A DNA stretch of 39,988 nt, taken from contig DATBJU010000033.1 in assembly GCA_036556265.1 (NCBI GenBank), forward strand, positions 1 through 39,988, given 5' to 3'. This document shows positions 34,357 to 39,988 of this stretch, one piece after another. How positions within the stretch are numbered: position 1 is the first letter of the stretch; every line of letters starts with the position of its first letter. The notes beneath the pieces are model-generated. The model was given only the letters and a program-made list of their open reading frames with translations. It was not told the origin of the DNA and did no database searches. Made by a program: the position numbers and the translations under genes. Source of the DNA: JAUSIF01 sp036556265. GTDB taxonomy: Bacteria; Pseudomonadota; Alphaproteobacteria; Rhizobiales; Xanthobacteraceae.

Positions 34357-35289
34357 TTACACCTTGAACGCGGCGACGTCCTCGGGCGAACCGATCGAGA
34401 TCGCGGTCGCGTTCTTGGCGATACGTTTGGCAAGCCCGGTGAGGATCTTGCCGGAGCCGACCTCGACCAGCCGGTCCACGCCATGATTGACGAGATAGAT
34501 GACACACTCCCGCCAACGCACGGTGCCCGTCACCTGTTCGATGAGCCCGCGCACGATCTCGGCCGGGTCGTTGACGGGGTTCGCACTCACATTTGGCACG
34601 AGGGGAGCCTTCGGCGGCCGCACGGTCACTTTGCCGAGCGCGTAACGCATCGCGTCGGCGGCGGGTCGCATCAGCGCGCAATGGAAAGGAGCGGACACCG
34701 GCAGCATCATCGCGCGCGCGCCACGACCTTTCGCGATCTCGACCGCGCGTTCCACCGCCGTCTTGTGGCCGGAGACGACGATCTGGCCCGGCGCGTTGTC
34801 GTTCGCGGCCTGGCAAATTTCGCCTTGCGCGGCTTCGGCGGCGATTTCCTTCACGATCTTGGCCTCGAGGCCGAGGAGCGCCGCCATCGCGCCCTTCCCG
34901 ACGGGAACGGCCTGCTGCATGGCGCGCCCGCGGATGCGTACAAGCTTCGCCGCGTCCGCGATCGAGAGCGAGCCGGCGGCGGCAAGCGCCGAGTATTAGC
35001 CGAGCGAGTGCCCGGCGACGAAGCGCGCGTCGCGCGCTATGTCGAGGCCGCGTTCCGCTTCCAGCACGCGGATCGCGGCGAGCGAGACCGCGAGCAGCGC
35101 GGGCTGCGTGTTCTCGGTGAGCGTGAGCTTGTCGGCCGGGCCGTCCCACATGGTCGCGGAGAGCTTCTCGCCGAGCGCCGCGTCCACTTCGTCGAACACG
35201 GCACGCGCGGGCGCGAACGCCTCGGCGAGCGCCTTGCCCATGCCGACGGCCTGGCTCCCCTGCCCCGGGAACGTGAAAGCTGTTGCCAC
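34357..35289 (-). pseudogene. fabD: Malonyl-CoA:ACP transacylase, interrupted by an in-frame stop
   Basis: FabD loads malonyl groups onto ACP and is usually essential. Reading from GTG 35289, the product starts MATAFTFPGQGSQAVGMG and runs through the active-site motif AGHSLG (S95), then hits TAA at 34998-34996, codon 98. The frame then resumes without shift: the next 25 codons read YSALAAAGSLSIADAAKLV and onward, and the rest carries the catalytic H203 (SAPFHCALM) and the normal end. The family has Glu at codon 98 (GHSLGEYSAL), so a GAA-to-TAA change of one base explains it. Without it the gene would be a full 310-residue fabD. Serine and histidine are on different fragments, so neither piece should be active alone. 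Sequencing error, true mutation or readthrough are all possible. Gene order (fabD-fabG-acpP-fabF) is the usual one. Confidence 0.93.
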
Positions 35290-35354
35290 TCCGGCCCCCT
35301 CGGTGGGGCGAGAAAGACCCTGTCGTCCGAGGCGCTGTCAAGCGGGGCTGTGGC

Positions 35355-35501
35355 GTGTCCCGGATGCGGCGCAGCGCGAACCCCGGCCGAGCGAAGCGAG
35401 AGCCGGGGGAAGCGGTGCGCCGCTGATCCGGGACGCAAAACGGCGTGAATGGGTCCCGGGTCTGCAGCGCACCACTTCGTGGTGCGCCGCGCCCGGGACA
35501 C
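35355..35501 (+). repeat. GTGTCCCGG palindromic repeat, family D, copy 1
   Basis: The 147-base element begins GTGTCCCGGATGCGGCGCAG and ends CCCGGGACAC. The first part pairs internally (GTCCCGGAT with ATCCGGGAC). The second part has an outer stem GTCCCGGG/CCCGGGAC around a perfect hairpin GCGCACCAC-TTC-GTGGTGCGC at 35467-35487. It lies between fabD and the cyclase gene. Copies 2 and 3 are at 36811 and 39828, in the same orientation. Confidence 0.87.
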
Positions 35502-35522
35502 GGAGTAGAACACCGCTACAAT
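35495..35522 (+). promoter_or_regulatory. Possible promoter of the cyclase gene, -35 from the repeat end
   Basis: TACAAT at 35517-35522 is a good -10. Sixteen bases upstream, GGGACA at 35495-35500 matches the -35 consensus in four of six positions; it is part of the terminal stem of repeat copy 1. This would place the start of transcription near 35530, about 25 bases before the cyclase ATG. Confidence 0.35.
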
Positions 35523-35553
35523 CGAGACGACTCTCGAACGCCGGACCTCCTCG

Positions 35554-36807
35554 ATGACAGAGAACGCCATCAACCTCGCGGCCCGGACCGGACGTACTCC
35601 CGGCCCGCTCGAACGGCTGCTCGCGAGGCTCGTTCAAATCGGCGTCGACCCGGCCGACAGCCACGAGACCGCGCTGCAGAAGCGCCTGGTCGTCGCGCTG
35701 TCGCTCGTGATCGTTCCCTTGGCTCTCGTGTGGAGCGCGATCTACTTCGCGATCGGCGCCCCGCTCTCCGCCGCGATTCCGGGATCCTATTCGGTGATCA
35801 CACCGATCAATACCGCGATCTTCGCGCGCACGGGTCGGCTCGGCTTCTATCGATTCACGCAACTCCTGATGTTCCTGATCCTGCCCTGGCTGCTGATGAT
35901 GAGCCTCGGCGGCTTCAAGGAATCCAGCGTGGTGATCATCTGGGCGGCGCTGGCTCCGCTCACCGCGCTCCTCGTCGAGGACTTGCGAAGAACGTTGTTC
36001 TGGATTCTCGGGTTCGTCGCCCTGCTCGCCGTGAGCGCGATCCTGCAGCCGTATCTGCCATCCGTTGATCTTCCCGAGTGGTTCGTCACCTGGTTCTTCG
36101 CCTTCAATGTCGGCACGGTGATCGCGGTCGGCTTCGCGGTCCTCTACTACTTCGTCGGACAGCGCAATTTCTTCCAGGAGCAGTCGGAAATGCTGCTCCT
36201 CAACATCCTGCCCAAGGAGATCTCCGAGACGCTCAAGGAGGGGCCGCGCACGATCGCGTCCCACTTTGACTCGGCGAGCATTCTATTCGCCGACGCGGTC
36301 GACTTCACGCCGATGGCCGCGACGCTGACGCCGCTGCGCCTTGTCGACCTCCTGAACGAGGTGTTCCAGTGCTTCGACACGCTCGTCGAAAAGTACGACC
36401 TGGAAAAGATCAAGACGATCGGCGATTGCTACATGGTCGCCGCCGGCGTGCCGCGTCCGCGCCCTGACCACGCAAAAGCGATCGTAGAGCTCGCGCTCGA
36501 TATGCAGGCTGCGGTGGCCGCGCGGAAATTCGGCGGACATGAGCTCGCGTTCCGCATCGGCATCAATTCGGGTCCCGTGGTCGCCGGCGTGATCGGCCGC
36601 AAGAAGTTTACCTACGATCTGTGGGGCGACGCCGTGAACCTCGCGAGCCGGATGGAGTCGCACGGGCAGAAGGGCGCGATCCAGATCACCCGCAACACCT
36701 ACGAGCTCGTCAAGGACGACTTCGTTTGTGAGCCGAAGGGGCGCGTGAAGGTGAAGGGCGCCCACGAGTGTGAGGTGTGGCACGTGTTGGGGCGGAAGAA
36801 GGGATAG
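35554..36807 (+). CDS. Class III adenylate cyclase with membrane sensor region
   Basis: The 417-residue protein has about six membrane helices (from residue 44 to 200), a short linker with a helix (about 205-230) and a class III cyclase domain (about 240-410). The metal-binding Asp residues are D247 (ILFADAVDFT) and D291 (TIGDCYM). The adenine-selecting pair is K287 and D355 (KIKTIG, TYDLWGD), and the transition-state residues are N362 and R366 (AVNLASRM), so all catalytic positions are intact and cAMP is the expected product. The signal sensed by the membrane part is unknown. It stands alone between the fab operon and rpsF, bracketed by two family D repeats. Confidence 0.92.
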   Translation: MTENAINLAARTGRTPGPLERLLARLVQIGVDPADSHETALQKRLVVALSLVIVPLALVWSAIYFAIGAPLSAAIPGSYSVITPINTAIFARTGRLGFYRFTQLLMFLILPWLLMMSLGGFKESSVVIIWAALAPLTALLVEDLRRTLFWILGFVALLAVSAILQPYLPSVDLPEWFVTWFFAFNVGTVIAVGFAVLYYFVGQRNFFQEQSEMLLLNILPKEISETLKEGPRTIASHFDSASILFADAVDFTPMAATLTPLRLVDLLNEVFQCFDTLVEKYDLEKIKTIGDCYMVAAGVPRPRPDHAKAIVELALDMQAAVAARKFGGHELAFRIGINSGPVVAGVIGRKKFTYDLWGDAVNLASRMESHGQKGAIQITRNTYELVKDDFVCEPKGRVKVKGAHECEVWHVLGRKKG

Positions 36808-36810
36808 GAC

Positions 36811-37011
36811 GTGTCCCGGATGCGGCGCAGCGTACTCGGGTCCGCGCTTCGCGCGGCCCGAGCACAGGCTCCGCGCGCTCCGACGCGTCGTCGAGCGCAG
36901 TCCGCGACGCTTCGGCACAAAGATGCGCCGCTGATCCGGGATCCACGGCGGCCCGGAAATGGGTCCCGGGTCTGCAGCGCACCACTTCGCGGTGCGCTGC
37001 GCCCGGGAAAC
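36811..37011 (+). repeat. GTGTCCCGG palindromic repeat, family D, copy 2 (long form)
   Basis: The 201-base copy starts 3 bases after the cyclase stop. Both ends match copy 1 (GTGTCCCGGATGCGGCGCAG; GGGTCCCGGGTCTGCAGCGC). The inner part of the first half is replaced by a different, longer stretch rich in CG. The second-half hairpin, GCGCACCAC-TTC-GCGGTGCGC, differs from copy 1 by one base, giving a C:A mismatch. Confidence 0.85.
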
Positions 37012-37021
37012 AGATACCTCC

Positions 37022-37049
37022 TTGCACCCCCTGCAAAAACCCGTATAAA
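37022..37049 (+). promoter_or_regulatory. Probable promoter of the rpsF-rpsR-rplI operon
   Basis: TTGCAC at 37022-37027 and TATAAA at 37044-37049 are separated by 16 bases. This is the best sigma-70 type match I see. It lies just past repeat copy 2 and implies a leader of about 160 bases before the rpsF ATG. Confidence 0.55.
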
Positions 37050-37055
37050 CCCCGC

Positions 37056-37219
37056 GTCTTCGTCGCCCCGGCCGGGGGCTGAACGGACGGCCGTCTCAAT
37101 CGATGCGGCAGGGGCCAGTCGGTCCAGCGTCCCGTGTCCCCGCCTTCGAGATTTCGAGCCTTTCCGAGGCTCGCAGGGCTCGGCGCCGGGAGGACGAACC
37201 GAAACAGGAAAGGCACTTT
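37056..37219 (+). promoter_or_regulatory. Leader of rpsF mRNA with a hairpin, possible S6:S18 autoregulation
   Basis: The untranslated leader holds a perfect hairpin CGAGCCT-TTCCG-AGGCTCG at 37155-37173, with another GGCTCGG-containing arm downstream that could pair alternatively. In many bacteria the rpsF leader binds the S6:S18 complex as a feedback switch. Position and structure fit, but I cannot show the conserved motif here. AGGAAAGG precedes the ATG. Confidence 0.35.
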
Positions 37220-37648
37220 ATGCCGCTATACGAGCACGTATTTCTCGCGCGCCAGGATATCTCGGCGCAGGCCGCCGAAGAGCTCGCCGCCCAGTACAAG
37301 GGCGTGATCGAGCAGAACGGCGGCCAGATCGTCGGCGCGCCGGAGTATTGGGGCGTCAAGACGCTCAACTACCGCATCCGCAAGAACCGCAAGGCGCACT
37401 TCGCGATGCTGCGGCTCGACGCGCCGCCCAAGGCGGTCGAAGAGATGGAGCGCCAGGAGCGCATCAACGAAGACGTCATCCGCTTCCTCACGATCCGCGT
37501 GGATCAGCACGAGGAAGGCCCCTCGATCATGTTGCAGAAGCGCGACCGCGACGAGCGGCGCGAGGAACGCCGCGGCCGCCGCGATCGCGACGGCGATGAA
37601 GGCGAAGTGGACATCGTCGCGCCGGAAGTCGAGGAGGTGCGCGAATGA
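37220..37648 (+). CDS. rpsF: Small ribosomal subunit protein bS6
   Basis: bS6 binds 16S rRNA together with bS18 on the platform of the 30S subunit. From ATG 37220 (AGGAAAGG upstream) the product has 142 residues, starting MPLYEHVFLARQDIS and including KTLNYRIRKNRKAHF and EDVIRFLTIRVD. After about residue 98 it carries a charged Arg/Asp/Glu-rich tail, typical of alphaproteobacterial bS6. The frame is open upstream, but that part is leader. The stop overlaps rpsR. Confidence 0.96.
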   Translation: MPLYEHVFLARQDISAQAAEELAAQYKGVIEQNGGQIVGAPEYWGVKTLNYRIRKNRKAHFAMLRLDAPPKAVEEMERQERINEDVIRFLTIRVDQHEEGPSIMLQKRDRDERREERRGRRDRDGDEGEVDIVAPEVEEVRE

Positions 37649-37899
37649 GCAACGGATTTGGCGGTGGCGGCGGCGGACGCCGCCCGTTCATGCGCCGGCG
37701 CAAGACCTGCCCGTTCTCGGGCGCGAACGCGCCGAAGATCGACTACAAGGACGTGAAGCTCCTGCAGCGCTACGTCTCCGAGCGCGGCAAGATCGTTCCG
37801 TCGCGCATCACGGCCGTGTCAGCAAACAAGCAGCGCGAGCTCGCCTCCGCGATCAAGCGTGCAAGGTTTCTGGGGTTGTTGCCGTACGTGATCAGGTGA
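37645..37899 (+). CDS. rpsR: Small ribosomal subunit protein bS18
   Basis: bS18 is the partner of bS6. The 84-residue basic protein has a Gly/Arg-rich start (MSNGFGGGGGGRRPFMRRRK), the KTCPFSG segment, IDYKDVKLLQRYVSERGKIV and the end ARFLGLLPYVIR. Its ATG overlaps the rpsF stop in ATGA. Confidence 0.97.
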   Translation: MSNGFGGGGGGRRPFMRRRKTCPFSGANAPKIDYKDVKLLQRYVSERGKIVPSRITAVSANKQRELASAIKRARFLGLLPYVIR

Positions 37900-37900
37900 C

Positions 37901-37999
37901 AGAGGTCGGTAATGAGAGGTCAGTAATCAGAAGTCAAAAGTCAGAGGATGAGTATTGCTCCTGATTTCTGACTTCTGACTTCTGACTCTGATTCCTGGT
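37901..37999 (+). repeat. AT-richer direct and inverted repeats of TCTGACT/AGTCAGA type
   Basis: Past rpsR the DNA holds related short repeats: GAGGTCGGTAATGAGAGGTC, CAGTAATCAGAAGTCAAAAG, then the inverse CTGACTTCTGACTTCTGACT. The two sets (about 37922-37944 and 37961-37989) can pair into a long stem. It lies within the ribosomal operon, between rpsR and the DUF2232 gene, and may attenuate or stabilise the transcript. Its composition differs clearly from the surrounding GC-rich DNA. Confidence 0.6.
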
Positions 38000-38062
38000 C
38001 GGGGACGATGGTTGGGGCGGATGGTCCGCCTCTAACCGCTGAAGACAGCGGGACAGCTGACG

Positions 38063-39046
38063 ATGATGTGGATCGTTCTCATCGGCCTCGGCGCGGGCGT
38101 GACGTCGGCGCTGCTGTTCGCGGCGGTGGCCACGGGCCAGCCGTTCGCGATCGCCCTCTTCTACCTTACGCCGCTGCCGATCCTGCTTGCGGGGATCGCC
38201 TGGAACCATCTCGCCGGCGCCGTTGCGGCAGCCACCGCGGCGGCGATCCTCGGCGCATTCCTCGGCTACTGGCTCGTGCTCGCATTCCTGATCGCGATCG
38301 GGCTTCCGACCTACACCCTCGCCTACCTCGCGATGCTCGCGCGTCCTTCCGGCAATGGGAGCGGCGGCCAGCTCGAATGGTACCCGGTCGGCCGGCTCGT
38401 GCTCGCGGCCGCGTTGATCGCCGCGACCGCGACCGCGCTCTCGATCCCGGCCTTCGGCATCGACGCCGATAGTTATCGCGCCGGACTGAGAGCCGCGTTC
38501 GAGCGCGTGCTGCGTGCGCAGACCGCGACGCCCGCCGGCGAGCCGCTCGTGCTTCCGGGTGTGCGCGACACGAAGGCGACGCTCGAAGTGCTCGCGATCG
38601 TGATGCCGCCGGCGGCGGCCTGCTTCAGCATGATCACGTTACTGGCAAATCTCTGGCTCGCGGGCCGCGTAGCGCGCATGTCCGGGCGGCTCGCCCGGCC
38701 CTGGCCCGATATCGGCGCGATGCGGTTCCCCAACGGCGCGCCGATCCTGCTCGCGGTCATGATCGCGGGCACGTTCGTGCCGGGCCTCGTCGGCCTCGTG
38801 TCCTCTTTCTTCGCGGCGACGCTTCTGCTCGCCTACGCCATTCTCGGTTTCGCCATCCTGCACGGCGCGACACGCGCGATCTCGGCGCGGCTCGTGATCC
38901 TGATCGGCGCCTGGGTCGCCGTGCTGATGCTCGGCTGGCCGATCTTCGTGGTCGCGATCCTCGGCCTTGCCGACACCTTCATCGACTTGCGCGGCCGCCT
39001 CGGTAAGGGCGGGCCGCCCGATCTTTCACCCAAACCCGACAAGTGA
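38063..39046 (+). CDS. DUF2232 (YybS-like) integral membrane protein
   Basis: The 327-residue protein has about eight membrane helices: a first group at 1-110, then a soluble loop (about 145-175) and a second group from about 180 to 310. This family is regularly encoded between rpsR and rplI in rhizobia; its function is unknown. The stop is 23 bases before the rplI start. Other start codons close to 38063 (two Met) are equivalent. Confidence 0.82.
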   Translation: MMWIVLIGLGAGVTSALLFAAVATGQPFAIALFYLTPLPILLAGIAWNHLAGAVAAATAAAILGAFLGYWLVLAFLIAIGLPTYTLAYLAMLARPSGNGSGGQLEWYPVGRLVLAAALIAATATALSIPAFGIDADSYRAGLRAAFERVLRAQTATPAGEPLVLPGVRDTKATLEVLAIVMPPAAACFSMITLLANLWLAGRVARMSGRLARPWPDIGAMRFPNGAPILLAVMIAGTFVPGLVGLVSSFFAATLLLAYAILGFAILHGATRAISARLVILIGAWVAVLMLGWPIFVVAILGLADTFIDLRGRLGKGGPPDLSPKPDK

Positions 39047-39069
39047 ATTACGTCCGACAGGAGCCCGAC

Positions 39070-39822
39070 ATGGAAGTGATTTTGCTGGAACGCGTCGCCA
39101 AGCTTGGACAGATCGGCGACGTCGTGCGTGTGCGCGACGGCTTCGCGCGCAATTTCCTGCTGCCGCAGGGCAAGGCGCTGCGCGCCACCGATGCCAACAA
39201 AGTCAAGTTCGAGACGATGAAGGTCCAGCTCGAGGCGAAGAACCTCGAGCGGAAGGGCGACGCCGAGGAGGTTTCGAAGCGCCTCAACGGCCAGAGCTTC
39301 ATCCTCTTGCGTCAGGCCGGCGAAGGCGGCCAGCTCTACGGCTCGGTGTCGGCGCGCGACATCGCAGGCGCGCTCACCGAGGGCGGCTATAGCGTGGAGC
39401 GCAGCCAGATCGTGCTGAACGTGCCGATCAAGTCGATCGGTCTGCACAAGGTCGAGGTCGCACTGCACGCCGAGGTCGATGTCGAGATCACGGTCAACGT
39501 TGCGCGCAACGAGGACGAGGCGGCGCGTCAGGCACGCGGCGAGGATCTGACGATCTCGCGTACGGAAGAGGAAGAGGAGCGCGCGCAGGCGAAGGTCACG
39601 GCGGAGAAGTTCTTCGAAACGCCGCCTCCGGGGGCCGCCGAAGGCGAAGCCGCCGCCCCCGGGGCGCAAGCCGAGAAGAAGGCAAGGCCGAAGCGCGCCC
39701 GCGAGAAGAAGGCGGAAGCCGCGCCGGCGGGCGAGGAGAAATCCGCCAAGGCGGACAAGGCCGAGAAGGCCGAGAAGCCCGCGCGCGAGAGGAAGCCGAG
39801 GAAGGAGAAGGCGAAGGAGTAA
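39070..39822 (+). CDS. rplI: Large ribosomal subunit protein bL9 with long C-terminal extension
   Basis: bL9 binds 23S rRNA at the base of the L1 stalk. From ATG 39070 (AGGAG upstream) the product has 250 residues. The N-domain starts MEVILLERVAKLGQIGDVV and VRDGFARNFLLPQGKALRAT; the connecting helix and C-domain (GQLYGSVSARDIAGAL, SIGLHKVEVALH) end near residue 150. The remaining 100 residues are a Lys/Ala/Glu/Pro-rich, likely disordered tail. Usual length is about 150 residues; alphaproteobacterial forms of 190 or more occur. It ends the operon and is followed by repeat copy 3. Confidence 0.95.
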   Translation: MEVILLERVAKLGQIGDVVRVRDGFARNFLLPQGKALRATDANKVKFETMKVQLEAKNLERKGDAEEVSKRLNGQSFILLRQAGEGGQLYGSVSARDIAGALTEGGYSVERSQIVLNVPIKSIGLHKVEVALHAEVDVEITVNVARNEDEAARQARGEDLTISRTEEEEERAQAKVTAEKFFETPPPGAAEGEAAAPGAQAEKKARPKRAREKKAEAAPAGEEKSAKADKAEKAEKPARERKPRKEKAKE

Positions 39823-39827
39823 TCTCT

Positions 39828-39988
39828 GTGTCCCGGACGCGGTGCAGCGTGGACCCCGGCCGAGCGAAGCGAGAGCCGGGGGAACGGTGCACCGCTGATC
39901 CGGGACCCAACCGACGCAAAATAAATATTGCATCAAAGAATGGGTCCCGGGTCTGCAGCGCAGCGTTACACGCTGCGCCGCGCCCGGG
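39828..39988 (+). repeat. GTGTCCCGG palindromic repeat, family D, copy 3 (reaches window end)
   Basis: It starts 5 bases after the rplI stop and is cut by the window edge in the terminal CCCGGG. The first half is close to copy 1. Between the halves lies an AT-rich insertion (AAATAAATATTGCATCAAAG). The second-half hairpin is GCGCAGCGT-TAC-ACGCTGCGC at 39958-39978: same place and length as in copy 1, with different but still paired bases. Confidence 0.85.

Noticed and set aside
34357..35289. fabD as a frameshift, or as two genuine separate genes
   Set aside because: The frame is the same on both sides, and the 25 codons after the stop read as normal FabD sequence; a single substitution explains it better. 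No ribosome-binding site was found for a second start that would give a functional piece.
35355..37011. Composite transposon carrying the cyclase
   Set aside because: The flanking repeats contain no transposase and no target duplication could be recognised; only simple bracketing by repeats is supported.

Overview
This 40 kb window is ordinary, gene-dense, high-GC chromosome of an alphaproteobacterium. It most resembles Hyphomicrobiales (Rhizobiales), near Bradyrhizobiaceae/Xanthobacteraceae; this rests on gene order, protein character and intergenic repeat families, not on a search. I see no phage, plasmid, insertion sequence, CRISPR, tRNA or rRNA gene, and no convincing candidate for an undescribed system. 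The interesting signals are a broken essential gene, several palindromic repeat families and a few small or unusual proteins.

Layout. (1) 1-4400: the 3' part of a thiamine-diphosphate enzyme gene, then, convergent to it, a DEAD-box helicase/IF-1 pair (rhlE-infA), then RNase D. (2) 4400-10520, minus strand: a compact operon read as CDP-alcohol phosphatidyltransferase, AI-2E family transporter, hda (DnaA regulation), ppk and ppx (polyphosphate). (3) 10650-12343, plus strand: purM-purN, facing a small lipoprotein gene. (4) 12784-14078, minus strand: ndk and a TerC-type membrane protein. (5) 14289-17474, plus strand: a 39-aa membrane peptide, a 79-aa secreted protein, a large GT-C-like membrane protein and a SAM methyltransferase; this stretch looks accessory. 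(6) 17564-19634, minus strand: pepA and holC. (7) 19781-28491, plus strand: lptF-lptG-lptD-surA-like-pdxA-rsmA, the outer-membrane LPS assembly and maturation cluster, followed by a zinc alcohol dehydrogenase. (8) 28593-35289, minus strand: fabD, fabG, acpP, fabF, mltG, yicC and gmk, i.e. fatty-acid synthesis, peptidoglycan termination and GMP kinase. (9) 35554-39822, plus strand: a class III adenylate cyclase, then rpsF-rpsR-DUF2232-rplI.

How the genes fit together: most of the window is envelope building (fatty-acid synthesis, LPS transport to the outer membrane, an LptD-associated chaperone, MltG glycan-strand termination) next to nucleotide supply (purM, purN, ndk, gmk), replication control (hda, holC), polyphosphate turnover and ribosomal proteins. 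Several neighbours share 4-base ATGA or similar stop/start overlaps (purM-purN, lptF-lptG, lptG-lptD, pdxA-rsmA, yicC-gmk, rpsF-rpsR), which indicates translational coupling.

The observation most worth checking is fabD (34357-35289). The whole 310-codon reading frame is intact except for one TAA directly after the catalytic GHSLG motif. The second theme is the intergenic DNA: at least five palindromic repeat families, one nested inside another, and one family with three copies in 4.5 kb whose inner hairpin shows compensatory changes and which brackets the adenylate cyclase gene.
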